64,000 nucleotides of DNA from Rhizopus arrhizus. Its lineage: Eukaryota > Mucoromycota > Mucoromycetes > Mucorales > Rhizopodaceae. The stretch's first letter is position 1. Every line of letters begins with the position of its first letter. The stretch is from positions 372,001 through 436,000 of the forward strand of contig JAKZZE010000035.1 of the NCBI GenBank assembly GCA_024220505.1, in the 5' to 3' direction. Under the pieces are notes generated by a model, which was given only the letters and a program-made list of their open reading frames with translations, ran no database searches and had not been told where the DNA came from. The position numbers were made by a program, and so were the translations under genes. Below are positions 40,541 to 52,482 of this stretch, piece by piece.

Positions 40541-42798
40541 ATGAAATTTGTGTTTCTTGCTTTAGTACTACCATGTTTGACTGTCGCTAATTTACTTTGG
40601 CCAAAACCACAGCTTATGGAAATGGGTTCATTTGAATTAGATCTTGATGTAAATTAATACGAGCTTCCATTTTATTTTTTTAGATAAACTAAATTATATT
40701 TTTTATACAACAGGATGAATTCCACATTACTGGACCAGATTCGGACATATTGGTCGATGCAATTGATCGTTACACTCGTTTGATAATGCATGATAAATGG
40801 ATTCCGGTACAAATTGAGCCTCATACTGCTAGCAAAAATCTCCAAATCAAGCTGAGACGTCTGCAAATCAATGTAGAAGATATAAACAAAGACCTTGAAT
40901 ACGGTGTTGACGAATCCTATGAACTGGAGGTACCAGACAATGAAACCACTGCAACAATAAACTCCAACACAACATGGGGCGCTATTCGTGGTTTAGAAAC
41001 ATTCTCACAGCTTATTCAGTCTCGTCCAAGGCTGAATAAACACGGGGAGCAAAATATAAAGAACTATCATGAAAATGATGATGAAGATGATGATGATGAT
41101 GAAGAAGATGATATTGGCTTTTCCAGATCATTCATAACCAATGTGCCGATCAACATAAGAGATTATCCGAAGTTTTCTCACAGAGGCCTTATGCTAGACA
41201 CTTCAAGAAACTATTTTCCAGTAAAAGACATACTTAGGACAATTGACGCTATGGCATATAATAAAATGAATGTAAGTGCTTGCTTCACTCTTTCTCTTCT
41301 GCTCATCTTCATTTCATCTAGGTATTTCACTGGCACATAACTGACTCGCACAGTTTCCCAATCAAACTTGAAAACGCTCCTGAACTTGCGCATGAGGGTG
41401 CATACAAGTTACACCAAAAACGGTTGATTTACAGAAAAAGAGACGTAGCAAAGGTCATAGAATATGCTTATAAACTTGGTATTCGTGTTATTCCTGAAAT
41501 CGATATGGTAAGTTATATAATAAGCATCGTTAATTTCTCTAATCATCTTATTGGAACAAATAGCCCGCACATACAGGCTCTTGGGCATTATCCCATAAAG
41601 ATATCGTGTAAGTTTTTGTCCTTTTGCACACTCCTTGGGTTTTTAATTTATTATTTTACTCCTTTATTTGGGAGAGTAGTACATGTTCTGGTAAACATTA
41701 TCTAGACCCATCTAATGATTGGAGCCAAAGATTTGCAGCTGAACCAGGCACAGGTCAATTAAACCCAGTTCTCCCCAAAACTTATAATATTGTCAATAAA
41801 GTCATTACAGAAATTGGCTCCCTATTCAAAGACAACTGGTATCATGGTGGTGGCGATGAACCAATCTACAAATGCTGGGAACAAGATGAGAGTGTATTGA
41901 AATATATGAAAGAGAATAATATGACCGGTGTTGATCTTTTAGGACATTTCTTGGATAAAGAATTAAACACCATCCAAAAAATAGCTGGTAAAGTGCCAAT
42001 ACTTTGGGAAGGTACATTAAGTATATTTAACTACTTACAATAAAAAAACTGATATTGTCTTTATAGATCCTGTTACTAATAATCATTTACCGCTTTCTAA
42101 AGAGGTTGTATTACAAGTATGGATAAACCCTGTTAAAGAGGCAGTCAAGAAAGGATATAAAGTCATCGCATCCAATTACAACTTTTGGTACCTAGATTGT
42201 GGTCACGGCGGTTGGAGGTAGATGCTCTTTTATTATTGATATTTTATGTACAAATAATTATTATAGTGGAAATGATACGAGCTATGATGAGCAAACACCG
42301 CCAAAAGTTCCTGAATCATTAATGGAAGAACTAAAAAAGCACAGCGTTGAAGACAATTATCGTACACAAAATTGGGGCGGCTCAGGTGGAGATTGGTGCA
42401 GGTAAAGTATGAATTTAAGAAAAACTTTTTATCTTATAACTTTCTAGTCCCTTTAAGTCATGGCAAAGAATCTATAGTTATGATCCAACATTCAATTTAA
42501 CCAAAGCAGAGTCAAAAAACGTATTGGGTGGCGAAGTTGCTTTGTGGACAGAACAAACTGATGAGACTGCTTTAGATGTCCGCTTATGGTAATTTTATCA
42601 ATTGAAGAAATGGAGGAAACTAATATACTTTTTAGGCCGAGAGCAGCAGCAGCAGCAGAAGTTTTATGGTCTGGAAGATATGATGAGAATGGAGACAAGA
42701 GAGATATAGGAAATGCAATGCCTAGAATGTTTGATTGGAGATACAGGTTATTAAAAAGAGGCATTCGAGCAGAAGCATTACAGCCATTATGGTGGTAG
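40541..42798 (+). CDS. Beta-N-acetylhexosaminidase, GH20, secreted
   Basis: Nine exons: 40541-40648, 40714-41271, 41322-41507, 41564-41607, 41680-42011, 42067-42217, 42267-42401, 42448-42588, 42636-42798. Together they give 605 residues with all junctions in frame. The signal peptide is [17 protein letters not shown]. The N-terminal GH20b domain is followed by the TIM barrel beginning at [19 protein letters not shown]. Catalytic Asp-Glu lie in [36 protein letters not shown] and [10 protein letters not shown] are the usual substrate-pocket blocks. It hydrolyses terminal GlcNAc/GalNAc from chitin oligomers and glycans in the wall, vacuole or medium. An odd feature is an Asp/Glu run ([12 protein letters not shown]) inserted before the barrel. 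Confidence 0.93.
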
Positions 42799-43098
42799 GA
42801 TTACCTTTTTCTTTTAATTTTTTCAAAATTAACAATAATCATGTAGCGGACAAAATCTCCATATGTGTGATTCTCAATATCCATTCTAGTACAATAAATG
42901 GCTTTTTTGTATCGTTTAGAAATAAAACAGTGTCTGATATTCTTCTTTTGGCATTTTGCTTTCATGCAGAAGCTTTTTTTTTTTTTTTTTTTTTTTTTAC
43001 TACGCCGCCACAGTTCTTCCTTTGTGACTGTTTAGTTGAGACATCAAGCATCAAGAAAAAACGAAAACTTTTTTGCTTAATTCTTCAACTTTAGCATT
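42799..43098 (+). promoter_or_regulatory. Intergenic region upstream of TSR1 with long T tract
   Basis: 300 bp between the hexosaminidase stop and the TSR1 start. It holds a run of about 26 T at about 42974-42999. A poly(dT) tract of this kind is a common nucleosome-depleted promoter element in fungi; that role is inferred from position only. The hexosaminidase 3' end must also lie here. Confidence 0.4.
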
Positions 43099-45603
43099 AT
43101 GCATCGTCACAGACCTGGCAGCTTACATCAGTCCAACAAACCCTTCAAAAGCCGCCATGCAAGTAAAGGTGCTTTAAAAGAAGTCTCAAAGGGTAAAGTG
43201 AACCGAACTTCTGTCAAACAAGGAGGAGGTTTAAAGACACTTTCCAAAACCGATCGCCGACATGCTGCCAAAGTGTTGCAACAAAAAAAGCGAGAGGAGA
43301 TGACTCGTACGAGTCGTATCTTTGAGGGACGTCAGGGTGCTCCCAAGATCGTCCCTGTATTGCCTTTATGTCCAGATAGTGAGGTTTATGGTGCGATTGA
43401 CGCTCTTTACAGGTCACTGGGCCAAGAATGTCCCAAGAACGCATTTGAGGAGCCCACTGTATTGAATGTGGAACGGTTTAAGCAAAGGATTCAGCTTGTG
43501 CCATTGAAACGTAATTTCTTGGATGTGCTTGATGCCTTTAAAGTAGCAGACTTTGGTATCTTGCTGATGTCGTCTGATGTGGAAGTAGACAAGTTTGGTA
43601 TCAATTGTCTCTTGGGTATTCTAAATCAAGGCCTTGTGAATGTAGTTCCTGTGGTTCAAAACATTGAGAGAATACCACAAAAGCTTCGTGCCAGCACAAA
43701 AAAATCATTGACTGCCTTTGTTCAGCAATTTTTCCCAGAGGAAGAACATTTATTTACACTGGATAATGATACAGATGTCTTAAACACATTGCGTTTCATT
43801 ACCTCACAACGTCCCAAGCCGATGTCATGGCGTGATCATCATCCTTATATGTTGGCTGATGAAGTAGCTTATGAACCCCTTACACCTGAGCGAGGTACTC
43901 TCAAAGTGACAGGGTATGCTCGTGGTAACCCATTTAACGCCAATCGACTTGTTCACCTTCAAAACTTTGGTGATTTTCAAATTCAACAAATCACGGGTGC
44001 TCCTTTGAATGGTCTTCATCAGGGAGACATGGAAGTTGATGCCGAATTATTAGATACCCCTAAACCCGAAGAGCAAGATGATTTAGTTGCTGAAAATGAA
44101 CCTGATTTTATGGAAAACGAGCAAACATGGCCTACTGAGGAAGAAATGGCCGAGGCCGATGAAAGAGTACGCCGTATGCGTGGTATGGATACAGATGAAA
44201 ACTCGAAGCGTGTGCCCAAGGGAACATCTTCCTATCAAGCCGCTTGGATCATAGATGATGACGATCAAAATTACAGTGAAGGCGAGTTTGATGATGAAGA
44301 CAACGACGCAATGATGACAGAGGAAGCTGACGATGAGGATATTGTTCAGCCTGCATCTTTTCCTGTGGATGATGAAGAATATGAACAAATTGAGATGGAT
44401 GGCAAAAAACAAGACGAGGACGAGTTTGATGCTGAAGAAGAAGCTAGACAATATGAGGAATACCTTAAACAAAGACAAAATGAATACCAATTACATAACG
44501 ATTTCCCTGATGAAATCGATACACCTATGCATATTCCCGCTAGAGAACGCTTTGCTCGTTATCGTGGTCTTCAATCCTTCAGAACATCACCTTGGGATCC
44601 CTTTGAAAACTTGCCTGTTGACTATGCCAGAATCTTTCGATTTGAAAACTATGGGCGCACCAAGTCTCGTGTATTGAATCAGGCTATTGTTGGTAATGTT
44701 AAGCCAGGTCAACGAATTACTATTTGGATTAGTAATGTTCCTATTCAAGCTTTCCGTAAATACCTACTTTATTTTCTTGAAACAGACTGACTGACTTACC
44801 CATATCTTTAGAGGCTTACGATAAAACAAGACCTTATATTGTGTTTGGTCTTTTACAGTATGAACACAAGATGTCACTTCTCAATATACAACTGCAAAGA
44901 GATAATGCGTATGAAGAACCAGTTAAATCCAAAGTAAGAAGCAAGAATCAAAAAACCCAATTATTTACTAATTTATAAATGTAGGATCCAATGATTATGC
45001 ACATGGGGTTCAGAAGATATAACGTCAAACCAATCTATTCCCAAAATACAAACAAAGGCTCTAATAACGTCCATAAATTCGAAAGATTTATTCAATTAGG
45101 TCGATCTTATGTTGCCACAGTGTATGGACCTATTGCATTTGGAAAAACACCAGTGACATTTTATAAAGAAACTGAAAATTCGAATGGTAAAATAAGAAGC
45201 AGTGTGAAAAAGAGAAATTGGGAAATTAACTAGCGATTATATAGAACCCATCTTGGTGTCTACAGGTACATTCATGAACGTTGATGTCAAACGTATTATT
45301 GCCAAACGTATTATTTTAAGTGGCCATCCATACAAGATTCATAAGCGATCAGCAGTGGTTCGTTTCATGTTTTTCAATGTGGAGGATATTTATTGGTTTA
45401 AGCCTATTCAATTAACAACAAAATACGGTCGAGTGGGTCACATAAAAGAATCGCTGGGTACACACGGTTATATGAAATGTATATTTGATGGAACCTTAAC
45501 ACAACAAGATACTGTGATGATGTGTCTTTATAAACGTATATTTCCTAAATGGAATACAGAACTTTATAAAGAAGGATTATCACCTTCATCTGTTCATAAT
45601 TAA
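43099..45603 (+). CDS. TSR1: Ribosome biogenesis protein TSR1 (40S maturation)
   Basis: Four exons: 43099-44755, 44812-44933, 44985-45186, 45245-45603, giving 779 residues, close to the yeast length. The basic N-terminus starts [21 protein letters not shown] GTPase-like domain lacking nucleotide-binding loops follows, then the AARP2CN-type region ([16 protein letters not shown]), a long acidic stretch (about residues 340-460), and the C-terminal BMS1/TSR1 domain ([32 protein letters not shown]). TSR1 binds pre-40S subunits in nucleolus and cytoplasm and blocks premature joining. The gene converges on the hydroxylase with only 70 bp between stops. Confidence 0.95.
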
Positions 45604-45673
45604 AAAGAAAAAAGGTTTTTTTTTTAGATTTAATAAACTATTCGCATGCATTTACAGAATAAAAACAAGATTG

Positions 45674-47244
45674 TTAACCGAGTGATTCTAGTACGTTTGT
45701 TAATGTCTTCATATCGTCACGAATACTCTTGGCGAATCGAACCACTTTTTCCTTATTGTCCAATACTTCAATTGATTGAGTCAATGCATTGTATCGAACC
45801 GAGAAGGGCCTGTTCATCTTTGCTGCAAAATCACGTACTTTCTCTTGTGCTTCTTTAAATGAGTTTGCTACAAAATAAACCTACAAATTTTTTTTTTATT
45901 TTTTGATCTATCTTGCTTTGTTTCAATAACTTACTGGCTGAAATTCAGTGATTGGATATTTCTGCAGAGCCGTCTTCTCAGGATCAAATGGTTTAAGTTC
46001 AGGTTTATCTGATAAGCAATATTCTAATTCACCAAACGAACTTAATAAGCCTGCGCCATAAGCCTTCAGCTCTCCTCCTTGTCGACAGATACCGAACTCA
46101 ACTGTAAACCAATAGATAGTTGCCAGTTTTTCCACATCTTCATCAGATGCACCAAGTGATGCTAAACCAATTTCTTGTGAAAAGTCAGCAAAATCAGGAT
46201 CAGCAAACTACAAAAAAGGGGGTTTTTTTTTTAAAAAAAAGAGTATGATCTGAATTTGGTTTTTGTTTACCAGGGGAACATGTCCTAGTAGCTCATGACA
46301 AACATCCGGTTCGGGTGTATAATAAGGCTTTGATGGATGACGAATGTACTGCGTAGAATAGAATACGCGAAAGGCAAATGAGTTCAAGAAATCTCGACTT
46401 GATAACAACCCCATCACAGGACGAAGAGTAAATCCAGTACAGTCCTTTAAAAATCTCGAGATACGTTCCAGTTGGGGGATTTGTTGATCATTGTACCCAC
46501 AGTTTTGAATCAGCAAGGGCAAGACATACTGATGCTCGCGACAAGCATGCGTGGGATACATGGATATCAGTTTACGAAACACTTTACCCCACGTCTCTGT
46601 CTCTTCAGCAGTGTATTCGATCTCTGGTATAGGCTGGCCGGTACGATAGGATTTGGCAAAACGAGTAATCTCAGTACGCCTAGCACGGTAAACTGGATCA
46701 TTTGCACCAGGATGGTCAGAACCTGCGGAAAGAGAAGGATAGATTAGTGAAAAGAAAATAAGTAGAGTATCCATCTTACTGAGCTCTTCTCCCATTTCCA
46801 ATACTTTATCGGCAAATGTATCAAGATCTGTCAATTTTCTTGGGAACCATGCAACGCTGTCTAAATCAACCGATTTGTATTCACATTTATCTGGTATAAT
46901 TAAAATTCAGTCTCTTACCAGCAGATCCTGTGTCAGCTCCAATGACACGCACCTCTTTGGTATGCTTTCCAAGGTTTTCTACAATGTTGCTCACTTGATT
47001 AGCATCCTTCGCATCAAAGTCAACAAAAAAATCATAATCTCGATCATTTGCACGGCTGGGACGACTGTACACTGCGTTTAATAACTTATCGAATGAATAC
47101 AATAGTTAAAAAAAAGGGTATTTACGATTCAATTCGAGTAAGAGAGATATCCAAAGATTTAATTGTAGCTAAACAGCTTTCAAGCGAACCCACTTTATCA
47201 GCAATTGAAAAATACAAGGTAGTCTTTAACGCATTTTTAACCAT
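45674..47244 (-). CDS. Aromatic amino acid hydroxylase (phenylalanine 4-monooxygenase type)
   Basis: Six exons on the minus strand: 47244-47126, 47064-46919, 46890-46780, 46722-46271, 46207-45935, 45880-45674, giving 435 residues with every junction in frame. The N-terminal ACT regulatory domain ([29 protein letters not shown]) is followed by the catalytic domain with [15 protein letters not shown] and the iron ligands His-His in [14 protein letters not shown], plus a downstream Glu in [10 protein letters not shown]. The tetrameric C-terminal helix follows. It hydroxylates phenylalanine to tyrosine using tetrahydrobiopterin and oxygen. Length and the ACT domain fit phenylalanine hydroxylase; tyrosine or tryptophan specificity cannot be excluded by eye. 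The start at 47244 is the first ATG upstream of the ACT domain. Confidence 0.93.
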
Positions 47245-47399
47245 ATTCAGAGATATTGCTTTTTATATATGTTTTATCGTCGTCAGGAAAAATATAGACA
47301 GAAAAAAAGAAAAAGGCATAATAAAATGCAGCAGTTGGATTATTTATGCTAAAAAAAAAAAAAAAAAAAATTATGCCTCTGATTTATCATAGTCCTGTG

Positions 47400-47530
47400 A
47401 TTTAGCAGCTAAATCTTTAGATGATATTAAACAAAGGACAAAAAAGAAATCAAAAGAATATTTAGCTATGATGATTCAAGCCTGTTTGAAGAGTCATTTA
47501 ATTTCCATTGAATTGCCAAGTATCAAGTAA
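47400..47530 (+). other. Exon-like open segment, gene not resolved
   Basis: A frame ending at a TAA near 47530 encodes DLAAKSLDDIKQRTKKKSKE and then ACLKSHLISIELPSIK. It is preceded by a TTATCATAG splice-acceptor-like site just after a homopolymer A run (about 47350-47370). It could be the last exon of a small plus-strand gene transcribed divergently from the hydroxylase. No start exon was identified, so this may be chance. Confidence 0.3.
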
Positions 47531-47988
47531 TAACCTATTGGAAATGAAGAAAAGACATCATGACATGTTATTGTCAGTAGGTGAGATCATAGTAAATCCA
47601 CTTATTATTTAGTTCAAGTACCATGGCAGATGTGTACACTACCATGATTATATTCTACACATTTCAAAACAAACTGTCTATAAACTGCGAACAAATAAAA
47701 ATTAAATCAATTTTAGATTGCATTGATAGACTCGTAAAAGTGCATTATTTCAAGTGTTACAATGGGGATGTATAAAAAAAGTATTTCACATTCTGCTTTG
47801 ATAGTAAGTGAAAAAATAAAGTACAACAATTGACCACCATCTCTTAGTCATTCACTCCTTTTACTCTTAAAAACCACAATTATGCGTGACAGTACCCTTA
47901 ATATGATTCGTTGATCCAAAATTATTCCAGTTTTTTAAATCAGTTTATTGGATCATGACATGTTTATGCTTCTGTACTTTTCTATAAA

Positions 47989-48197
47989 ATGTCCTTTTTT
48001 GATCGGGCTCAACAAGTTGGTGTAACATATTTCGTTCAAATTGGAATATCTTATGCAGCCATAGTCAATGTTGTTCTTACATGTTTCTTTAGAATAGCCC
48101 TTCATCCGGAGATTATTATTAAAAAAGTATTAATCATTAACTTTGATCCATACTAACAATTGAATGCTGAATAACCACTTTTTATTTTTTTTAGTGA
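47989..48197 (+). CDS. Hypothetical small membrane protein (46 residues) with an intron before the stop
   Basis: ATG at 47989 after a TATAAA-like TCTATAAA. Exon 1 (47989-48126) encodes MSFFDRAQQVGVTYFVQIG, then a hydrophobic span (ISYAAIVNVVLTCFFRIAL), and ends IIIKK. An intron is predicted at 48127-48194: GTATTA donor, a perfect TACTAAC branch site, a T-rich tract and TTAG acceptor. The first codon of exon 2 is TGA. Unspliced, the frame ends 9 codons later at a TAA that overlaps the branch site. A single-pass organellar or ER membrane mini-protein is likely from composition. No family was recognised. Confidence 0.5.
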
Positions 48198-49295
48198 GCT
48201 TTTATTTTCTTTCATAAATTCAAAAGTGTCAGTTTTCATTTCAAAAGCTCTAGAAATCATTAATAAATAGACAGCTGGTCTTCATTTTCTTTACAAGTGA
48301 ATGCTCTCTTATAGGCAATATTTATCAGTTTCAATTTTTTGTATAAATTGGGACAAAGTCTGTTATTTTTTTTTTTTTCGATCATGTTGACCTCATAAGA
48401 TGATTGATGAGCTTATTTTATCCATGAGAATAAGATAAAAAACCGTTCTTGTTTCAATGTGTGTATCTTGGTTGATGGATTCTTTCAAGTCTTCCGATAC
48501 AAGTTGCTATTAAAATGATAATAAAAGGACCTGTCTATGTCACCCTTTTCTTTCAATGTATGTCATGTATTATTATCTACTCGGGCATACCATTCAGCAC
48601 AAGCAATAGACAGTCAAGAGGTGGCAGTACAAACTATAGGCTGAAGGGATGCAAATCTCTGGTTTCCAATTAAAATTTTTTCTTTTCCCCCCAACCCTTC
48701 ATTCTGTGAAGGATAAATTAAGAGCATAACTATATTAAACAGATCGTATTAGTGGAACACGCTTCACAAAATTCATAGCTTAAGAGGCTTTGGATGGTTT
48801 ACTCTGAGAGGTGATATACATGATCTTTTCATGATTTTTTTGTGTGTATGAGGATTTTATTCGGATGCCACATTTTAGTTTGTCACCGCAAGAAATATTT
48901 TTAATAACTGGTCTAAACTCACGAACAAGCCAACAGAAAACGGCCAGATGAGAGACTAATCCAGCAGAAAAAATTTGATCTCTTTGCTAGGGGGATTTGC
49001 TCCCTATTTTTCTCCATGATCGATGAATGAAGCACGCACTGTTTAGACTATTTTCAGAATTGAGTGTCGTATTCTTACAAATTTTACAATACAACTTATA
49101 CATAGAAACAACCAATGAATGCAGCATTCATTCCTAAATAGTGTATTTAAACCAAAAGAATAGTTGTGGCTAAATTTCAGCTTTTTTAAGTACTGATTAA
49201 TTTGTTTAATGGTATTTTGTACATAAAGCTTATTATTGTTCATAAATTCTTTAATCAAAGAATATTGTAATGAATATCTCGTCGTATTTTCCTTA
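48198..49295. other. Intergenic, no gene recognised
   Basis: AT-rich spacer with T and C homopolymers. A 71-codon minus-strand frame near 49043-49258 has no start context, conserved motif or splice support and is not called. No RNA gene or repeat terminus was seen. Confidence 0.5.
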
Positions 49296-49660
49296 TTAAA
49301 TGCTTCAATGTCGCGTGAGACTATTCAAGATCCCCAGATTATATAATTGAAAGCAATGTCTATATTATACTGGGTGTTAAATATTCATCACTTCAAACAA
49401 CTTTAACTTGTGCAACTTTGGGTTCTAATTATTAATTTTAAGAAATAGGATATAGTTTATATTCAATGGATTCCCACTCCTACCATCACTCAACAGAAGG
49501 ATTCAATACACTGATCAATTATCAATTTCCCTTCCTATTTTACTCTGTATTTAATCGACTCCAAACTACATACCCAAGATCACATACCCGGTCCATCCTT
49601 CAATAGAAAGAGGCATATTCTAAGAGGAGGGTGTTTTCATAAATGAACAACTCCTTTTGT
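49296..49660 (+). repeat. Possible decayed LTR relic
   Basis: Blocks in this stretch resemble 32336-32580 in the same order: CTTCAATGTCGCGTGAGAC against CTTAATGTCGTGTGAGATC, and the TTTATATTCAATGGATTC block against TTTGTATTGAATGGGCTC. Ends are not defined. It is the only sign of transposon sequence within the gene-rich half. Confidence 0.35.
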
Positions 49661-51680
49661 ATTTCTATTGGTTGTCCTAAAGGAATTTTCAATTTAAAAT
49701 AGTACATACACGTCTATTCTTTTTGCTTTAAACTACCACAAAGTCACACTTATTTTTAATAGCTTGCTATTGTCAAAATTTTATGGTCAATTTTTGTTGA
49801 CAAGTAGATTTATCCAGTCCTTTAGAGTACTTTGAATGCTGTATATGCAAAGTGCAATATTGCTCCAACATGATCATCTTTGATGAGACAGCAGCTGATG
49901 AACAAAGGAGCCTGTCCATATCTTACGTCCCTTCCTCCTATTCCTTGTACTGCTGCTGGTCACCCATGACGAAGGGCATGGAGTGGAGTGATGATGCAGA
50001 TTATAGATGGAAAGAAAAGAGATGGTATGCCCATACTCTCTTTCTGTATTGAGCGTAAATGCTTTTACTGCATGTAACAGATGTATTCACAAGGTTAAAA
50101 GGTACCTTTGTTTTTAATAAAGAGCCCTTCTTTTAAAACCTTGGATTAATTCTGTATAACTTGATGGTATCCGTACTACTGTTCTGATGACATCATTTCA
50201 ACACAAACAAATAAACCCAATTTTTTTTTTATCAGGCATCTACAGAATAGTCAACACTCTACTCGACAGAAAAACTAAATCAGTCGTGAAAAATAAGTTT
50301 ATTTATTAAAGCCTTGTCCCTTTATTTCTATCCTTTTGTTTTTCTATCAACATCTCGGCCTTTTATTTTTTATTTTGTCAGTCAGCTGTTCTATGCAACG
50401 AATGAGAATAATTCAATTTAATACTTTTTCTTGGGGGGGGGAAACAGATCCGTCAGTGGTCATAAAAGAAAAACGGTAGATTTTTACACTACTTTTGTTT
50501 AATGATCAAGGACTGTCTGTCTCTCTGTTTTTTTAATAATAAAAAGAGCATTCCATCCATTTGTATTCTTTATGAAAACAAAACCTGGAACGAGCTGATG
50601 ACTTTCAATATAAAAATCAAGTGATCCGTGCAGGCTTCATTCTTTACTCTCGGCTTTAACAGAAGAGTGCAGTGAAAGGATGGGTTTGAGATCCATGAGG
50701 GCGTGTCATTTTTTGCTTTTGTTTTAATCATGCTATTTTTATATAACCTGAACAATGCTGAAAATAAACACTGCAGTGAAAATAAAGTAGGATAGGAAGA
50801 GTGCTGTTTTCTGTTGGATAACAGGTAATAAAACCAAAGTAATGTTCCTTACAAAGATTAGCACAAATCAAATAATAACCACACATGCATCTATTCTGGA
50901 ATTCTGAATATCAAATACCGTACCTTCTTTGGTATCTCATATTGTAAAAAAGTAAGAAGGAAATGAAAGCATTCCCTTTTTCTTTTTGCTTAGCATCAAA
51001 TTACAAGTACACATTTATGCCGTTTATCATTACGAAAAGATGATTGATAAAGTGTCACATCAATTCCATCTCTTTCTTAATCCAAATAGCTTGATATTGA
51101 CTTATTTGTGCATTAAAAATAAGCAACTATTTCTTTTTATACACATTCGATAATAAAAGCCAATAGAGTCTCTGGCTTGTGATAACAGGCCCTGCACCTT
51201 ATCTTGGCATTTTTTTTTTTTCTTTTATAGAAACACGATCCTTTTTAATGCATAAGGAGACATAATGGTTGAGTACATTGGATGAACTCAATGTTCACGA
51301 CACATAATGTCACTAGTAGAAATCATTACTCATAAAAACAGAATGACGAAATCAAAAATGAATTGTATTAAAAAAGTTTGACTATTTCTACTTGTAGGAT
51401 TAAAAAGTGATAAAACATGAATAAATATCTGTTGATAATCATGATCACATAATGAACCCAAAGCAACTCTAGGAAACAAAGAAACTTTTTTATTCTAGAA
51501 AAAAGAACGTGACACAATCATCATGCTAAACAAAGTTTGAGGCAAAGCAAAAGAGGGGGGGAATGAAACATCCTTTTTTGGTTACACGGGCATTTATAGA
51601 TTCTGCTAGAACAGGAGGAGAGATGGCTGTGTATATGAATCACTTTTCCCTCTCTATCCTCCCCCCCCCCTCTCCTCTCT
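49661..51680. other. Intergenic spacer, no gene recognised
   Basis: About 2 kb of AT-rich DNA with homopolymer runs (G8 near 50435, C10 near 51662). A 66-codon plus-strand frame at 49852-50052 (ETAADEQRSLSISYVPSSYS) has no family resemblance and no splice support. A minus-strand 61-codon frame at 50570-50755 is likewise unsupported. The right end is presumably the 3' UTR of the hypothetical gene that stops at 51681. Confidence 0.5.
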
Positions 51681-52346
51681 TTATTTTACACGGTGTTCAA
51701 GAACGGATTGTTTGATATGAAAAGCAAGCTTTTTGATATAAATAGTTTTGGCAACGACAAAGATGGCTATCGTCAATTGAATCCACTGATAGATCATGTT
51801 TGGATCATGATGGATGATAGCCATCCACTCACATACAATTTGCCAAGGTCGGACGAGATGTTTGGTCAATTGTATCTTTCCAAAGAGGATCATCATCAGT
51901 CTCGTTTTTGATCGAAAGGAGTCGATTGGCCTTTTTTGCTTTAGAGCCAGGCGTAATCGATCGAGTTCGGACAGGAGCTGTTGAGGTGAGCGGACATTGG
52001 ACTGAAGCAGTAAGAAGAATGCACGGTAGAGGTGAGCCGATGTGGGCAGCTTGGTGTTTTCTGGGATTAAACTTGTCTTGATACGCTCAAGAACGTGTAA
52101 CTTGGCCGCGTAGGAGGAATAAAACATTGTGTGATTGGATGTTTGAGATGGCGATGCTGCTGAGCTGTTGGGTCTTTTATCCGATTGAAACCGAAAGGGT
52201 TCCTCGATGACCTGAATGAGTTCACTGTAGCTTTGACAGTGTCTTGGTTCAATCTTGTTTTGTATACGAACTAGTTCATGCTTGATCCATTCATTCAAAC
52301 TCATTATTTGACCAGTGATGAAATCTTTTAGTTGTACTTCAGACAT
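51681..52346 (-). CDS. Hypothetical protein with C-terminal membrane segment
   Basis: Single-exon frame of 221 residues starting MSEVQLKDFITGQIMSLNEW at 52346. The N-terminal two thirds are helical and mixed-charge with a Ser-rich patch (NSSAASPSQTSNHT near residues 61-74). Residues about 181-201 (MIYQWIQLTIAIFVVAKTIY) form one likely transmembrane helix, followed by a basic tail (KKLAFHIKQSVLEHRVK). This topology suggests a tail-anchored organelle protein. No family was recognised. It is on the same strand as, and just downstream of, the MFS transporter gene, with a 136-bp gap. An unseen 3' intron is possible but no stop interrupts the frame. Confidence 0.7.
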   Translation of the reverse strand: MSEVQLKDFITGQIMSLNEWIKHELVRIQNKIEPRHCQSYSELIQVIEEPFRFQSDKRPNSSAASPSQTSNHTMFYSSYAAKLHVLERIKTSLIPENTKLPTSAHLYRAFFLLLQSNVRSPQQLLSELDRLRLALKQKRPIDSFRSKTRLMMILFGKIQLTKHLVRPWQIVCEWMAIIHHDPNMIYQWIQLTIAIFVVAKTIYIKKLAFHIKQSVLEHRVK

Positions 52347-52482
52347 TGAACAAGTGATGAAAATAAGAGAAAAAGAAGATGCGAATCAATGCAAAATAAT
52401 TACTCTTTTTTTTATACCTAAAGAGGCTGATGCATACTTTTAAAAAGTGTTACACATATTAAAAGATTTATTTAAACATAAA

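Noticed and set aside
42974..42999. T-run as a transcription terminator
   Set aside because: In a fungal Pol II context a T tract upstream of TSR1 is better read as a promoter element; no Pol III gene precedes it.
49852..50052. 66-codon plus-strand frame as a small gene
   Set aside because: No recognisable domain, no signal peptide, and no splice or promoter support beyond an ATG. Left uncalled.
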